From assembly GCA_963920575.1 (NCBI GenBank), contig OY986964.1, positions 10,786,663 to 10,850,662 of the forward strand: a DNA stretch of 64,000 bases. The letters run 5' to 3'. Source of the DNA: Narthecium ossifragum. Lineage: Eukaryota; Streptophyta; Magnoliopsida; Dioscoreales; Nartheciaceae. Of this stretch, positions 23,125 to 34,766 are shown in pieces. Every line of letters begins with the position of its first letter. Within the stretch, counting starts at the first letter, position 1. Made by a program: the position numbers and the translations under genes. The notes under the pieces are model-generated. The model saw only the letters and a program-made list of their open reading frames with translations. It was not told the DNA's origin and did not search any database.

Positions 23125-24186
23125 TAATGAGTGCATGAAAGTGCACTCTGAACATGAATAAGAGCAGCTTATTTGCTTAGTTTTCATGATTAATATAGAT
23201 GATTTCGTCCGTATATGTAGCTTCACAAAGTTATTTGAATTATGCAGGAAATTAAAGCAAAGATGGGTCTTTAACGCCAAAACTGTACCTTTTTGGAATG
23301 AACCAGATGATGTACCATACATGGTTGGAAAGCTCTTGAAGTCTAGTTTCTGGAGAATTTTACGGTTCGTGATTCCGAGTTTTCTAGACGAAGTTATGGC
23401 AATATTAGTACCGATGGCGCAGTCTGGATGGCAGAACAGTAAATACACATGAAAGACGGATCAATCATGTTCCCTAGAAGGATCGATCCTTTTATGCAAA
23501 TAGACCTGACATAACACCCACTTTTCGGATGATCACAGAAGGATCGATCCTCCTTTCACTCGAGAATTTTGAGGAGAAGGATCGATCCTCCTTCTATGGA
23601 AGGATCGATCCTACTGAGACGGATCCATCCTACTATCCCTCCAACTATCCCTCCAACTGAGAAGGATCGATCCAACTATCCCTCCTACAGAGACGGATGC
23701 ATCCTACTGAGAAGGATCGATCCTACACCTAAGGAAGGATTGATCTTCCTCGGGCGCAGCCAGAAATTGAAGATGTTGATTTCAAAGGATCGATCCTACA
23801 CTTAAGGAAGGATCGATCTTACTCGGGCGGATCTGAATAGGAGCCATCAGATTTAATCCAAAGGCTGAAATAAAAGCTAGGGTTTCATGTCCTTATATAA
23901 GGGGGCTTCTTGGACGTTTTTGGAGGCTCTTTTCTGGACGTTTTCTAAAGAAAGAAGATGGAGACATCTCCATCCATGGCCGACTAAGCCATGGGCATGG
24001 TAGACGGATGATCTAGCAAGGACTAGGGCTTCTTCTCCAACAATGGTTTATAGTTTTAGTCTTTATTGTTAAACTCTTTTCTATGTATTGGATTTTCAAA
24101 GATTATTCTCATATTATAGATTTCTACGTGGATGACTAATATTATGAATCCAGTCATGCTGCTTTCATGATCTTATCTCGTGAAAT
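23125..24186 (+). repeat. truncated Athila-like LTR (LTR-K), plus orientation
   Basis: Starts taatgagtgcatgaaag, matching the Athila LTR start (TGATGAGTGCATGAAAG) with one base changed. It has the conserved U3 block at 23269-23450, a palindrome array at 23459-23822 of a different type (GGATCGATCC), a TATA box TTATATAAG at 23892-23900, and matches the Athila LTR to about 24186, where it joins another LTR. Confidence 0.82.
23459..23822. repeat. palindromic GGATCGATCC array in LTR-K
   Basis: At least ten copies of ggatcgatcc / aaggatcgatcct with near-matches such as acggatccatcct. Same place in the LTR as the CCGATCGATCGG arrays of other Athila LTRs, but a different palindrome. Confidence 0.9.
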
Positions 24187-26334
24187 CCCAACCGGGCCGG
24201 GTGACGCGAACCGGAACCTAACAAACCGCGGAAATATGTTGGCGAGGATTCCCTCTAACCTATTGGTCTCCCTAGCAATTCATCGAAACACCCTCAATTT
24301 AAAATGACATAATTAAGTTACAAGCCTCGAACCATAGATTTACAAAACCAAAGTGAGTTTAATATACATATCCTCGGAGAGGCTAAGATTCAAATACAAC
24401 ATTTATAATCCCGTAGGAGACTAACTAACCAAGTTTTCAAAGCAGTAAAAGATCACCACCTTTCAGACTCCGCCTGGCGCCGCCGCACCGCCGACCAACT
24501 GCCCGGTAGGGGCCACCAAAGAGGAGCAAACGCAGCCCGGGTAGGGGTGAGCACTAAGCTCAGCAGGGTTCTACACTACGACACACAGAAGGAAGAGGGA
24601 AACGTAAGAGTGTCGCCTCAAGTAAGACCTGGGTGTATACAGGGGTCCCATAACCCCACCGCGTGTCCCTGAGGTCCACGATCATGATCTTCCAGAAGAC
24701 TGTTCACATGATGGGTCACACTCAGTAGCAGGAAACAACACTGCTTGCCCACAAGCAGGGAACGACACTGCAGGCGGGAAACTGCACCGCTAAGTAGTCA
24801 ACCTCTCTACTCAAGGGTCAACCTCTCTATAATCATCAAGCAACAGGTGTACCAGTCATCTATGCCTATCATCAAGTTTGACTGGACACCACAAATCGAA
24901 CCGGGTCCAAAACTACCCAACTCCGGTCCTAGTGCTAAGTCCGAGCTTCCAGCCTCGGGACGGCGACCCACAGATCACCCACACCCTAACCAATGCAACT
25001 AATGCACAACAGAGAATGCATGTCATGAACATATACAGATAAGAAGTAAAGCATGCAAAAGTATGAAAAGGCAACATACAAGTCCAACTGGATCGCCGCA
25101 GCGGTACTACCAACCGCCGCCAGTCGATCCACAGCGGGTCCCGGCATTACGACGGTACCACGACCGTCAACCGTGAACTCTTGCAACGGCAAGCAACCCC
25201 GAAAACCGCTGATGAACAGTAAAATACAATATTATATGTTTCAAACATATAATATTATTAAATTCACCAAAAATCCTCTACATAGCAGCTAGTTGACCCA
25301 TCGATCCGACATCCAAACGACTTCGAATTCGAGATCCAACTTCGACTTTAGTAGATCCACATGCTGATATCACCATATCCAAAATCTAGAAACATCCAAC
25401 GGCTGGATTAACGGGAAAACACTAATCAAAACCGCTAATCAAAACTAACTTACCATTACTTGCTACAACGCAGCCCACTAGTAAGTAATTCATAACAAAT
25501 CGTAGAAAAATCAGAAAATTATGAAATTAGTTGGGTGTGAGAGTAGATTCAAATATCTACAACTTTTGATCATCACAACCCAAGAACATGCACGTACTGG
25601 TCGAAAAACTCGCCGTAAACCGGCTGTTCTTCAAGAACAGCAAAAACTGAAAAATCCGAGATTTAACATGCTTAAATCCTACTAAAATCTCAACCAAAGC
25701 TTATGAAACTAATAAAAGAAATTATACTAAGCAAGAGGAAGCCAACAACACAAAGAACTATAAGATCTACCGGCTAGATTAAGAGAAACCCATTAAACAA
25801 CTCTCGTAGGTAGAAAACCTACCGAAAACACAAATCCTCGACTGATTCCCTCGCAAACCAGTCACCAACAAGGCTTCAAACCACATCAGGGATCTTCCTC
25901 ACGTCGCCACGGATCCAACGAGCTTGGGAACTCCCAAAACAGTGGCCGGAGGAGGAAGAACGGAGAAGAAGAAGGTGGCTGCCGGGAAGAACAGAGGAAG
26001 TAGAGCGCGAGAAGAAGAAAGAAGAAGTAGAAGAGAAGGAGAGGAGGAAGAAGAGGAAGGAAAAGGGAGGGGAAAGCTGGGGAAGGAGGGCAAAAGGGGG
26101 AGGAGAGGAGGGAAAGTCCTCTCTCCCTCTGACAACGGAGAGCGACAGCCATGGCGGCCGTCCTCGCAAGGAACACCGACCTGCTACAGTACCCGGATCG
26201 ATCCAAGGTCTAGAGGGATCGATCCAAGAATTGGCTGGATCGATCCAACACTAGTTTGGATCGATCTACAGGTCAAAAACCTCCTAAAAGGATCTAGTCA
26301 AACACAAGTATCAATCAGAGGTTGTGTGTGCACA
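24187..26334 (-). repeat. truncated Tekay-type LTR (LTR-D), minus orientation
   Basis: The plus-strand start 'aaccgggccgggtgacgcg' matches the inverse of the end of the solo LTR at 47007-49307; about 27 terminal bases are missing at the junction with LTR-K. It shares the 'gcagcccgggtag' block (24533). The right end is cut by the Athila LTR at 26335. GGATCGATCC-type palindromes lie at 26195-26272. The purine-rich stretch 25924-26120 gives long but low-complexity open frames. Confidence 0.75.
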
Positions 26335-27927
26335 TGATGTGCTGTCGCAGGCACTCAAAAATAAAACCAATACTCGTTAAAATAAATGTAGTAGTGCGAG
26401 TACGAGTCGATCCCACGAAAAGTGTTTAGCCTAGTTTTGTGCTCAGTGAACAAAGATGGGGGGTTTTAAACGTGAGGAAAAACAATAAAGAAATAATCTA
26501 AAGCGAAGAAACAAGTTGAATCAAGAGAACAAACCTTGGTCTGAGTCAACATCCACCATCGGAATCCAACAACTGATCATAGATGCAAGTATCAATCAAT
26601 TCATACCATGAATATTCACCGTTCGAATTAAATTCGAATCTCTCCTCAATCATAGTTAATTAGAAACAAGCGATCCAATTAACCATAACTACTAAACAAC
26701 CTAAGACAAGCGCTGTAGATTTAATCTAGTAGCAGCGTTAAGAATAGGGAGATCGATAAAGCTAAACAACACAAGCACAAGCGGTTGAATTTAATCTAGT
26801 CGAATATTCTTCCTAAGACCTAACAATCTCTGAAACGCAGTAGATTATTAAACCCTAGTTGCTTCGCAGATTAGAGGGATCAAACAATTCCGGATTTGAT
26901 ATCAAACCTAGCAGTAGATCACCATGAATAATAAACTAGTAGGCCTCCTAGCAATTAGACAAGGTAATCATGAAGATTTAATCTCAGAAGAACATTCAAT
27001 ACTCATGTATAAACTGAACAATAAAAGTAAATTAGATCTCACAGTTTCATTGATTCCGAGGTTTCAGTCTCCTTGACCAAGGATCAAGATTTAGCCACGC
27101 AGGGCCATCGAGAACAATCCTCCAAAAGATTTCATAAAGCAGAAGAAAACCTAGAAAAAATATAGAGGAGAAAGAGCAGTCAAAAGTGTCCAAGAATTCC
27201 CCCTCAAACCCTAGAAAGAGTCCTATTTATAGCCTTAAGTGTATCCACCCTCGGATTAGATCACAATCGTTGATTTTCTTCACTGGGAAAGTCCGATCGA
27301 TCCTTCTCGGGGTGTTGGATCGATCGGTTTAATTAAAAATCTTCAATTTCTAGTTACGCCCGAGTCCGATCGATCGATCTATGGGTTCTGGATCGATCGG
27401 ATGCGTAAAAATCCACCTACTCTAGCTATTTTTGAGTCCGATCGATCCTTCTTTAGGTGTCGGATCGATCGGACCCCTTAGGATGGATGTAGGGATCGAT
27501 CGGACCATGTTCAGGTAAAAAATACATGTTCTGTCACATTTCTGCATAGTCCGATCGATCGGACCCTGGGTGTCGGATCGATCGGACGTTCCAGCTTATT
27601 CACTGTTCTGCCATCCAGACTGCGCCATCGGTACTAAAATTGCCGTGACTTCCTCTAGAAAACTCGGAATCACAAACCGTAAAATTCTCCAGAATCTAGA
27701 CTTCAAGAACTGTGCATCCATATATGGCACATCATCTGGTTCTTCATGAGCAGGTACAGATTAATCTTTAAAGATGACCCATGCACTCTTTTCAGCTTTT
27801 TTTCGACTTAAGGACTTCAATTGCATCCTAAATCAAAATATAAGAATAATGAGTGTATTTAGGAACTAAATAAGCACAGGAGACTAAGTATTAAGGGGTA
27901 AAAATATAACATTATGCATTCTCATCA
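26335..27927 (-). repeat. 3' LTR of second Athila-type element (LTR-J), 1593 bp
   Basis: TGATG...CATCA ends. The box 'cgagtcgatcccacgaaa' at 26404 matches the end region of the main Athila LTR. TATA (CTATAAATAG, minus) at 27222-27232; CCGATCGATCGG-type array at 27291-27590; conserved block 27598-27775. The inner end abuts 'aattcccccacactta' (27928-27943), which is a purine tract on the minus strand. Confidence 0.9.
27291..27590. repeat. palindromic CCGATCGATCGG array in LTR-J
   Basis: About eight GATCGATC palindromes with the same alternating layout (cgagtccgatcg ... ggatcgatcgg ... taaaaatcc) and a unit step of about 70 bp as in the main Athila LTR. Confidence 0.88.
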
Positions 27928-27943
27928 AATTCCCCCACACTTA

Positions 27944-29427
27944 GCTTTTGCTCGTCCTTGGGCAAAACTAAAATTCACTCTACTCAAGATATCAAGGTTG
28001 CAACGTCATCAATAAAGAACAATCAAGCTCTTCACAAAACTCATAACACATCATGAACAAACATTTTTAGAGAACTTAAAAATCAATCAGTAAGCATTTC
28101 CACTTGAAGATGAAGCATACTAAATAAGTAGACCCTCACGGAAATTAACACTCAACTCTCATGTGTTTGAAGGGTATGTATTTCACTCAAATTCATTCCA
28201 ATGAAAATGATCTACCATAAGCTTGCATATCTTCTCATTCTCCACCACTAGAATCACATGCATAACACAAATTATAAGGACTTCAAAAGGTTGTAATGGG
28301 GTCCAGGATTAAGGTGGGAAATATTTGGGAATGTAGCTCAAAAGCTAATGGAACTAATGAAGCAAAAATGCATCAATAAGACATGTACAACCAATCACTC
28401 CATTCAACAACTTCCTCAACTTAGCTTTAACATACTCGAACCATATAACATTACCACATTGGCAAAGAGATTGCTCAAAGGAATACTTTTTACTGAAATA
28501 GTGAACAATCTTTTGCAAAAACTTCCACCTTTGTAGAGATCATACATAGACATACCCCTTTTTTGGAGTATTAGGAGGATTCATAAACACATTTTGTAAC
28601 ATGAGACACAATTTCTTCCACTTTCTTTTCTTCTTTTCTTTTTTTTTTCTTTCTTTTTTTTTCAGAAACAACATACTCACAAATTGAGTATGAAAATAAA
28701 CTCCACTTCACCAATCATAGCCATACCACGAATCCAAACACCCCCACACTTAAACTTTTGCACCCATACATATCATAATGATGATCAATGCTCCACTAGT
28801 TTTATGGCTTGGGTAACGGAAATATTCTTTTCAGGTTTAAAGTTTGTAATGTGGGTTAACAATGAAGTCAATAAGGCTCAAAGGTGTTTAGCAAAAGGAA
28901 AAATTAATCACAAGGTAGGCTATTTGGCTTATGTAGCTTAAAACAAAAATGGCCTTAATCATGTTCATGTCTGCATGTGTCAATATGACCTCAAATAGAA
29001 TCAAAGCAAGTTCTAGAGAAATAAATCCATGGAAGAATATCTCTCATGAAAGAAATTAGTGAGACTGATATGAATGTGTCAGTCTAATGGCTCAAAATCT
29101 CACCAGCTTTTGTCTACTCATTTAGTCACTACCATCTCAAGGAAAATAACTCAACTAATTAATTCTAAGTCGCAAAATTACTCATTCAATCATGTTATGA
29201 ATATGTGAAGCTTAACTAATTCTTGCTCATGGCATATGCAACCTAGATCTCCTCCCCCACACTTGAAACTGACATTGTCCCTAATGTAAGGTGGAATGCA
29301 AAGAAAAGCAAAAAAAAACTAAAATGGAAATGCGAAAATAAAAAGAGAAAGGAACGAACTCCCCTTGGGTTGCCTCCCAAGCAGTGCCTTTGTTTATTGT
29401 CATTGGCTCGACTTCATGCTTGCTTCT
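27944..29427 (-). other. 3' non-coding region of second Athila-type element
   Basis: No credible coding frame. Contains a T/C-rich stretch (28620-28665) and boxes 'tttgctcgtccttgggcaa' (27947) and 'ctgacattgtccctaatg' (29268), the latter related to 11220-11238 in the intact element. Confidence 0.65.
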
Positions 29428-31124
29428 TTAATCTGTATAAGTTGGTTCCTCAAGGTCCAATTTTTTCAACTTTTCTGTTGGAACGCCTTCATAGAAAGGT
29501 TTAAGTCGATAGCCATTCACCATAAACATTTTGGAAGTGGTTAAACTTTGAATTTCAACTGCACCATGAGAAAAAACATTAGTAACAATAAAAGGTCCAA
29601 TCCAACGAGAACGCAACTTACCTTGAAACAAACGTAAGAGTGATTGGTAAAGGAGAACTTTTTGACCAACTTTAAACTCCTTTCTAGAGATCATCTTATC
29701 ATGAAAAGCTTTTGTCTTTTCCTTGTAAATCCTAGCGCTCTCATAGGCATCGTTGCGAATTTCCTCTAATTCTTGCAGTTGCAACTTCCTGTGTTCTCCA
29801 CTCTCATCCATGTTCATATTAAAGCTCTTGATAGCCCAATAAGCTTTATGTTCTAACTCAACTGGAAGGTGACATGGTTTCCCAAATACCAAGCGATAAG
29901 GTGACATACCGATGGGTGTCTTATATGCAGTCCTATATGCCCACAACGCATCATCCAAATGCAAACTCCAATCTTTTCTATTTGGATTTACCGTCTTTTC
30001 AATGATGAATTTGATCTCTCAATTTGACACTTTCGCTTGTCCACTAGTTTGCGGATGATAGGCGGTTGATACCTTATGGGTCACATGGTACTTCCTTCGC
30101 AACGCCTCCACAGTTCGATTGCAAAAGTGCGTGCCTCGATCACTTATGAAAGCTCTTGGAATTCCAAACCTGGATAATATGTTAGACTTGATAAAATCTG
30201 CAACAACTTTAGAATCATCAGTCCTAGTAGCTTTAGCTTCTACCCATTTTGAAACATAATCCACAGCAACTAGAATATAAACATAACCAAAAGATATAGG
30301 GAACGGACCCATGAAATCGATGCCCCAAACATCGAAAATTTCACAAAATAATATGGGGGTTTGTGGCATCTCATTCCGTTGGGATATATTACCTGTCTTT
30401 TGACAATTCTCGCATGACTTACAAAGAGAGTATGAATCTCGAAATACAGAAGGCCAATAGAAACCACATTCTAACACTTTTCTTGTCGTTCTCTTAACTC
30501 CAAAGTGACCTCCACAAGCATAAGAATGACAAAAAGTGAGTATAGAAATAATTTCACTTTCAGGAATGCACCTTCTTATTACTTGATCTGCACAATGCTT
30601 CCATAAATATGGGTCATCCCACACATAGTATTTAGCATCACTTTTGATCTTATCTCTTTGAGCCTTAGACAAATCAGAAGGTAACATATTAGTAACCCAA
30701 AAATTCACAATATTTGCATACCAAGGTAATGTCACAGTTGCAGATAATAATTGTTCATCAGGGAATGTTTCCTGCAGACGCAGTTCATCCTCCACATGAA
30801 CTAATCGACTCAGATGATCTGCAACTCGATTTTCTGTTCCTCTTTTGTCTTTTATCTCCAAATCAAATTCACTCAAGAGAAGTATCCATCGTATTAATCT
30901 CGGCTTTGCCTCCTTCTTCGTCATTAAATAACGAAGGGCTGCATGATCAGAGTAAACAATGACTTTAGTACCAAGTAAATAAGAACGAAATTTTTCTAAA
31001 GCAAACACAACAGCTAAAAGTTCTTTTTCAGTTGTAGAATAATTTCTCTGGGCATCATCCAAAGTCTTGGAAGCATAGTAAATTGCATGAGAAGCTCTTC
31101 CAATCTTTTGACCCAAAACCGCGC
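29428..31124 (-). pseudogene. Athila-type pol fragment: RNase H and integrase
   Basis: Minus strand from about 31124: RNase [46 protein letters not shown]; integrase [40 protein letters not shown] (first D), [11 protein letters not shown] (second D), then TSGQAKVSN where the catalytic E expected at the AEV position reads K. A TGA at 30019-30021 interrupts at a position where the intact element has arginine (CGA to TGA). The frame then continues in the same phase as the C-terminal integrase and chromatin-facing tail ([23 protein letters not shown]) to 29428. Truncated upstream at the CACTA junction. Confidence 0.9.
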
Positions 31125-31644
31125 CCAACCTTCCATGGTCGTTGCCTGTCTCTTCTGGTTGCTGCTGCTCATCTATTATTCGATTGTTGCCTTCATTAGA
31201 ATGTTCCTTCACTTGAATTACGTCAATTTGAATCCCAACTATATCACGTTCTTTGCTATGTTGCTTTCCTACAAAACGCCAAGGTTGCGTCCCAGTGATT
31301 TATGGGACACCCATAAGGTACTTGCGTTAATGTCTCTATGGCTTTTTTGCACTTTTTTTATGCAATTAATTATGTTATGAGCAGTAGAATAATTGGAGAT
31401 GACTAACTAAAGTTCCTCTAAGTAGTGTCGTTCTTGTATAAATGCCGCTACAGTTTTCATAAATAGTGGTGTTCATGTGAAAACGCCATGAAATAAAAAT
31501 ACTTAGTGTCCTTTTAACATAAAATGCCACTATTATATCAAATTTATTGGCGTTTGTAAATACTGCTGCTAATTGTATCGACTTGCCACTTTCTTAAAGA
31601 GCACCACTAAATTAATGCCGATAATCTATGTATTTTTTGTAGTG
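31125..31644 (-). mobile_element. truncated CACTA (En/Spm) transposon terminus
   Basis: The right edge, read on the minus strand, begins CACTACAAAAAATAC, the typical CACTA inverted terminal repeat, followed by subterminal repeats of the AGTGGCGTTTT kind (tagtggtgttc, aacgccatg, aatgccact between 31435 and 31620). The inner sequence is unlike known domains to me. The opposite end is missing because the fragment is fused to RNase H at about 31124. Confidence 0.8.
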
Positions 31645-32637
31645 CAATATTATAATCCCTTAAGCTTTCTTATAAGCCATTATAACTGGTTTTGGGTCAA
31701 TGGCTCCTAAACCAAATAGCTTTAAGGTATTAGGTGATAAAGCACCCCTCGAACTGAATTATCCGATCCTAAAATGCTATGAATCATAACTAGTCAGCAC
31801 ATTTTTTTATATTTCAATCCCAAGCTGTTTGACGCGAACAATACACGTTACGCACATTGCTTTGCATTTTCACTTTTCTTTTATTTAATATTTTATATCT
31901 CAAGCCGTTTGACGTGAATAATATACGTTGTTATGCACATTACCTGGTTCCGAAGCTTTGAATTTCTATTTACATAAGCATACACATTACATCTAAGCAA
32001 AACATGATCAACACATTTGAGTCCTAAATCCTTCAAAACTCCAAACTCAAATTGACTAATCAACCACTCATAAGTGTGCGAATATAAAATGTATGGGTCT
32101 ACTTAATCAACCTTAACATGTAGCAAGCGGGTTAAAGTAGATAAAGAATGCTACTCATATCATGATTTGCAAATTCTTTCAAACATGTGAAAATTCAAGT
32201 ATTCCATGCAACAATCATCCATGACAAGTATGAGAGTTAAAACTTTTTCACATAATCATCAATGCATGTATTCGTTTTTTCAAGTGTAGATAAAAATGGT
32301 TATCATACATGTAATGCATATTCCCAACTTAAACGAAATTTTCCTCAAGCACGTAGAAAGAGTAAAGGAAAGAGATAACCTTAGTTTTTGCTTAGCGATC
32401 GTGTAATGTGTTCAATTGTGCATAGAAGATATCCATTGGTGAGTTATAAGAAGGCAAGGAATGTGATGTCGGATCCCCGTGTGTGCAACACCTGTGAAGC
32501 AAAGTGAACATACCCCAGGCACTAAAGTACAAAAGATAGTCAGATTGAAAATCACGAAAAATCTGTGTAGCATCTCCTTTGTATATAAAACACCGCAACA
32601 AGTGCAGTATAAACATTCAACATCTAATTAACAAAAG
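31645..32637 (-). other. probable Athila 3' non-coding fragment
   Basis: No coding frame. It has an internal doublet 'aagc(t/c)gtttgacg(c/t)gaa' at 31830 and 31913 and a box 'aaacgaaattttcctcaag' at 32332, comparable with 'attcacattgtcctcaatg' in the 3' non-coding region of the intact Athila element. Assignment is inference from these weak signatures. It joins abruptly to Sirevirus pol at about 32638. Confidence 0.45.
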
Positions 32638-32647
32638 GTGATACACT

Positions 32648-33716
32648 CTCCGTGTTTTGTCTTGAACAATGGCAAGGTTAATCTAGGGAAATTTGAAGCT
32701 AGATCCGATGAAGGAATTTTTCTTGGATATTCGGAGAGAAGCAAAAGTTATAAAGTTTTCAATAAAAGGACCTTGGTTGTTGAAGAATCAATGCATTTTA
32801 CATTTGATGAAATGATTAGAGGTCATACTAGAATTGATGATGAAGATGATGAAATTTCTAATGACAAATCAAAAGTAGTAGATGAGACCCAAAGTGATAT
32901 ATATTGAAGAAGTGAATGATAGATTTGAGGAATTTCAAGAAATTACTCCTAATGATCAACATCATGATTTTCCAAAAGATTGGAAATATGCCTCCTCACA
33001 CCCAAATGAATTGATTGTGGGTGAACCATCAAAAGGAATCTAAACTAAATCTTCATTGAATGCTTGTGCCAATCTAGCCTTCCTATCTCAAATTGAACCC
33101 AAAACTATTCAAGAAGCACTAGAATATGATCATTGGATCTTAACAATGCAAGAAGAGTTAAATCAATTTGTAAGAAATGATGTTTGGAATTTTGTACCTA
33201 GACCTAGTAATCACTTCGTCATTGGCACTAAATGGGTGTTTAGAAATAAAATGGATAATTCGTTGATAATTACAAGGAATAAAGCTAGACTAGTTGCAAA
33301 AGACTTCAATAAACAAGAAGGAATTGATTTTAATGAGACATTTGCACCGGTAGGTAGACTTTTTGGATGATCAAAATTTAGGGGATCATGTATTCAAGCT
33401 TACCAAAGCCTTGTATGGTTTGAAACAAGCTCCGAGAGCTTGGTATAGCAAGTTCTTGATAGATAATAATTTTTGTAGTGAAAATATTGATACTACTCTA
33501 TTTACAAAATCAAAAGGAAATGACCTTTTATTGGTTCAAATTTATGTTGATGATATCATCTTTGGATCTTCTAATAAAAGGTTTTGTGAAGAATTTGCCT
33601 CTTACTTGCAAAGTGAATTTGACATGAGTTTCATGGGTGAACTCAATCACTTCCTCGGTTTATAAATCATGCAAACTCGAGGAGGAAATTTTATGAATCA
33701 AGCCAAATACACTAAA
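32648..33716 (+). pseudogene. Ty1/copia pol fragment: integrase C-terminus and N-terminal RT
   Basis: CFVLNNGKVNLGKFEARSDE, GIFLGYSERSKSYKVFNKRT (32650-32780) is the conserved post-integrase motif of copia elements. Then come an acidic linker, EPKTIQEALEYDHWILTMQE (about 33090), GTKWVFRNKMD and NETFAPVGRL. RT motifs jump from NETFAPVGRL directly to DHVFKLTKALYGLKQAPRAWY (33385-33445), so roughly 60 codons including QMDVKSAFLNG-type residues are deleted. The catalytic YVDDIIFGS (33545) and FLGL follow. Stops at about 32905, 33042 and 33368. The fragment breaks at 33716 in NQAKYTK, continuing at 41303. Confidence 0.9.
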
Positions 33717-33728
33717 TGTGAGGATCCA

Positions 33729-34242
33729 TGTAACGCCCTCGCCCTTCCCACCTCCAAGGATACCACGCTTAACCTGGAGTTTTCTTACGGAATCACTGTC
33801 ATCACAGCTTTAAAACGCATTGTGTTATAAAAAGTGATTAACATACATATAGATATGTCCCCGATCCACATCCAGGCATTGTGGAATTGCTTACTCGGCC
33901 ATCCGATTCAACCAGATGACCCCAAGGTGAATACCACCGTCAACATGTCGGATCCACACAAGCCACCCCCCTTAGGCGGCCTTGCGCCCTCATGGGCACA
34001 ATTTCCGGATGTGTACCAGCTTTGATACCATTTGTAACACCCTCACCCTTCCCACACAATATTTTTTATTTTTTGCTCATCCGCAGAAACTGGGAACACT
34101 TCCCAGTAGATCACCCATCCCGGGACCGCTCCAAGGCAAACACGCTTAACCTGGAGTTTTCTACCAAAATCACTGCCATTTTGGCTTTAAAACATGAGCC
34201 AAAAAGCGGACAATATTATGTGGGAAGGGCGAGGGTGTTAGA
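33729..34242 (-). mobile_element. TRIM (terminal-repeat retrotransposon in miniature), 514 bp
   Basis: Two direct repeats start TGTAACGCCCTCGCCC (33729) and TGTAACACCCTCACCC (34033) and share 'cacgcttaacctggagttt' (33767 and 34141). Between them lies a minus-strand PBS TGGTATCAAAGC (34019-34030). No coding capacity. The left repeat lacks a central part. Flanks atcca and actcg are both one or two transitions away from ACCCG, the sequence expected at this place in the Tekay LTR (TGTGAGGACCCG), so a decayed 5-bp TSD is likely. LTR termini are themselves inverted repeats of about 21 bp (TAACACCCTCGCCC against GGGCGAGGGTGTTA). Confidence 0.8.
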
Positions 34243-34766
34243 ACTCGTTCCGCTAACCTGGCTCAACCGTGTCGGTCAGGGGCCGTGCCTTGTTGGTCTG
34301 TTTTCACGTCGAGCGCAATCGGTTGATGGTATTATTGATTTTGGATCCCAAGGGAAATTTGGTAAATTACGCTTTATCGGTCGGTTTCACACCCACATAG
34401 TGCACACACTGCCCCATGAATGATGAATGTGCTTATTAAAACCCTAGACGAGCTCGGGATTGGAAGATCCAAGCTCGGACGTGAAAGCTTGTCTTTATGA
34501 TAGCTTTCAGCCCATGAGCGATCAGTCGGCCCTTGGAGCGACCGATCGGACTCGAGGGCACTGGCGCTGAGGTGTTTGTTTGGGCCATGAACCGACCTAG
34601 ACCGACCGATCGCAGCTTTATGTGATTGATCAAAAATGGATGTTATAAGAACCCGTCGGCTCCTCTGTTAATTCTCTTTTTCTTCCTCTCTTCGTCGTTG
34701 CTAGGGTTTCGTGAGAAAGATTCTTCCAGTAGATTGGAGGGGTCGGCAACAACTGGAGGAGCTGAT

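Larger units (their letters stand above)
26335..31124 (-). mobile_element. second Athila-type element, 3' half only
   Basis: It has a 3' LTR (26335-27927), a purine tract, a 1.5-kb non-coding region and pol from integrase back into RNase H (29428-31124), where it is cut by a CACTA end. The 5' half and 5' LTR are not in the window. It was probably inserted in LTR-D, whose matching remainder is not seen. Confidence 0.85.

Noticed and set aside
25924..26337. 137-codon Arg/Glu-rich open frame and its antisense shadows
   Set aside because: Purine-rich low-complexity DNA in LTR-D; any frame is open. No domain or splice context.
31645..32637. Organelle-derived DNA or a host promoter
   Set aside because: No organelle gene motifs seen; weak but repeated resemblance to Athila 3' non-coding DNA is the better explanation.
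34033..34242. A simple inverted-repeat MITE instead of a TRIM
   Set aside because: A second direct LTR copy at 33729 and a PBS between the two copies fit an LTR-type miniature element better.
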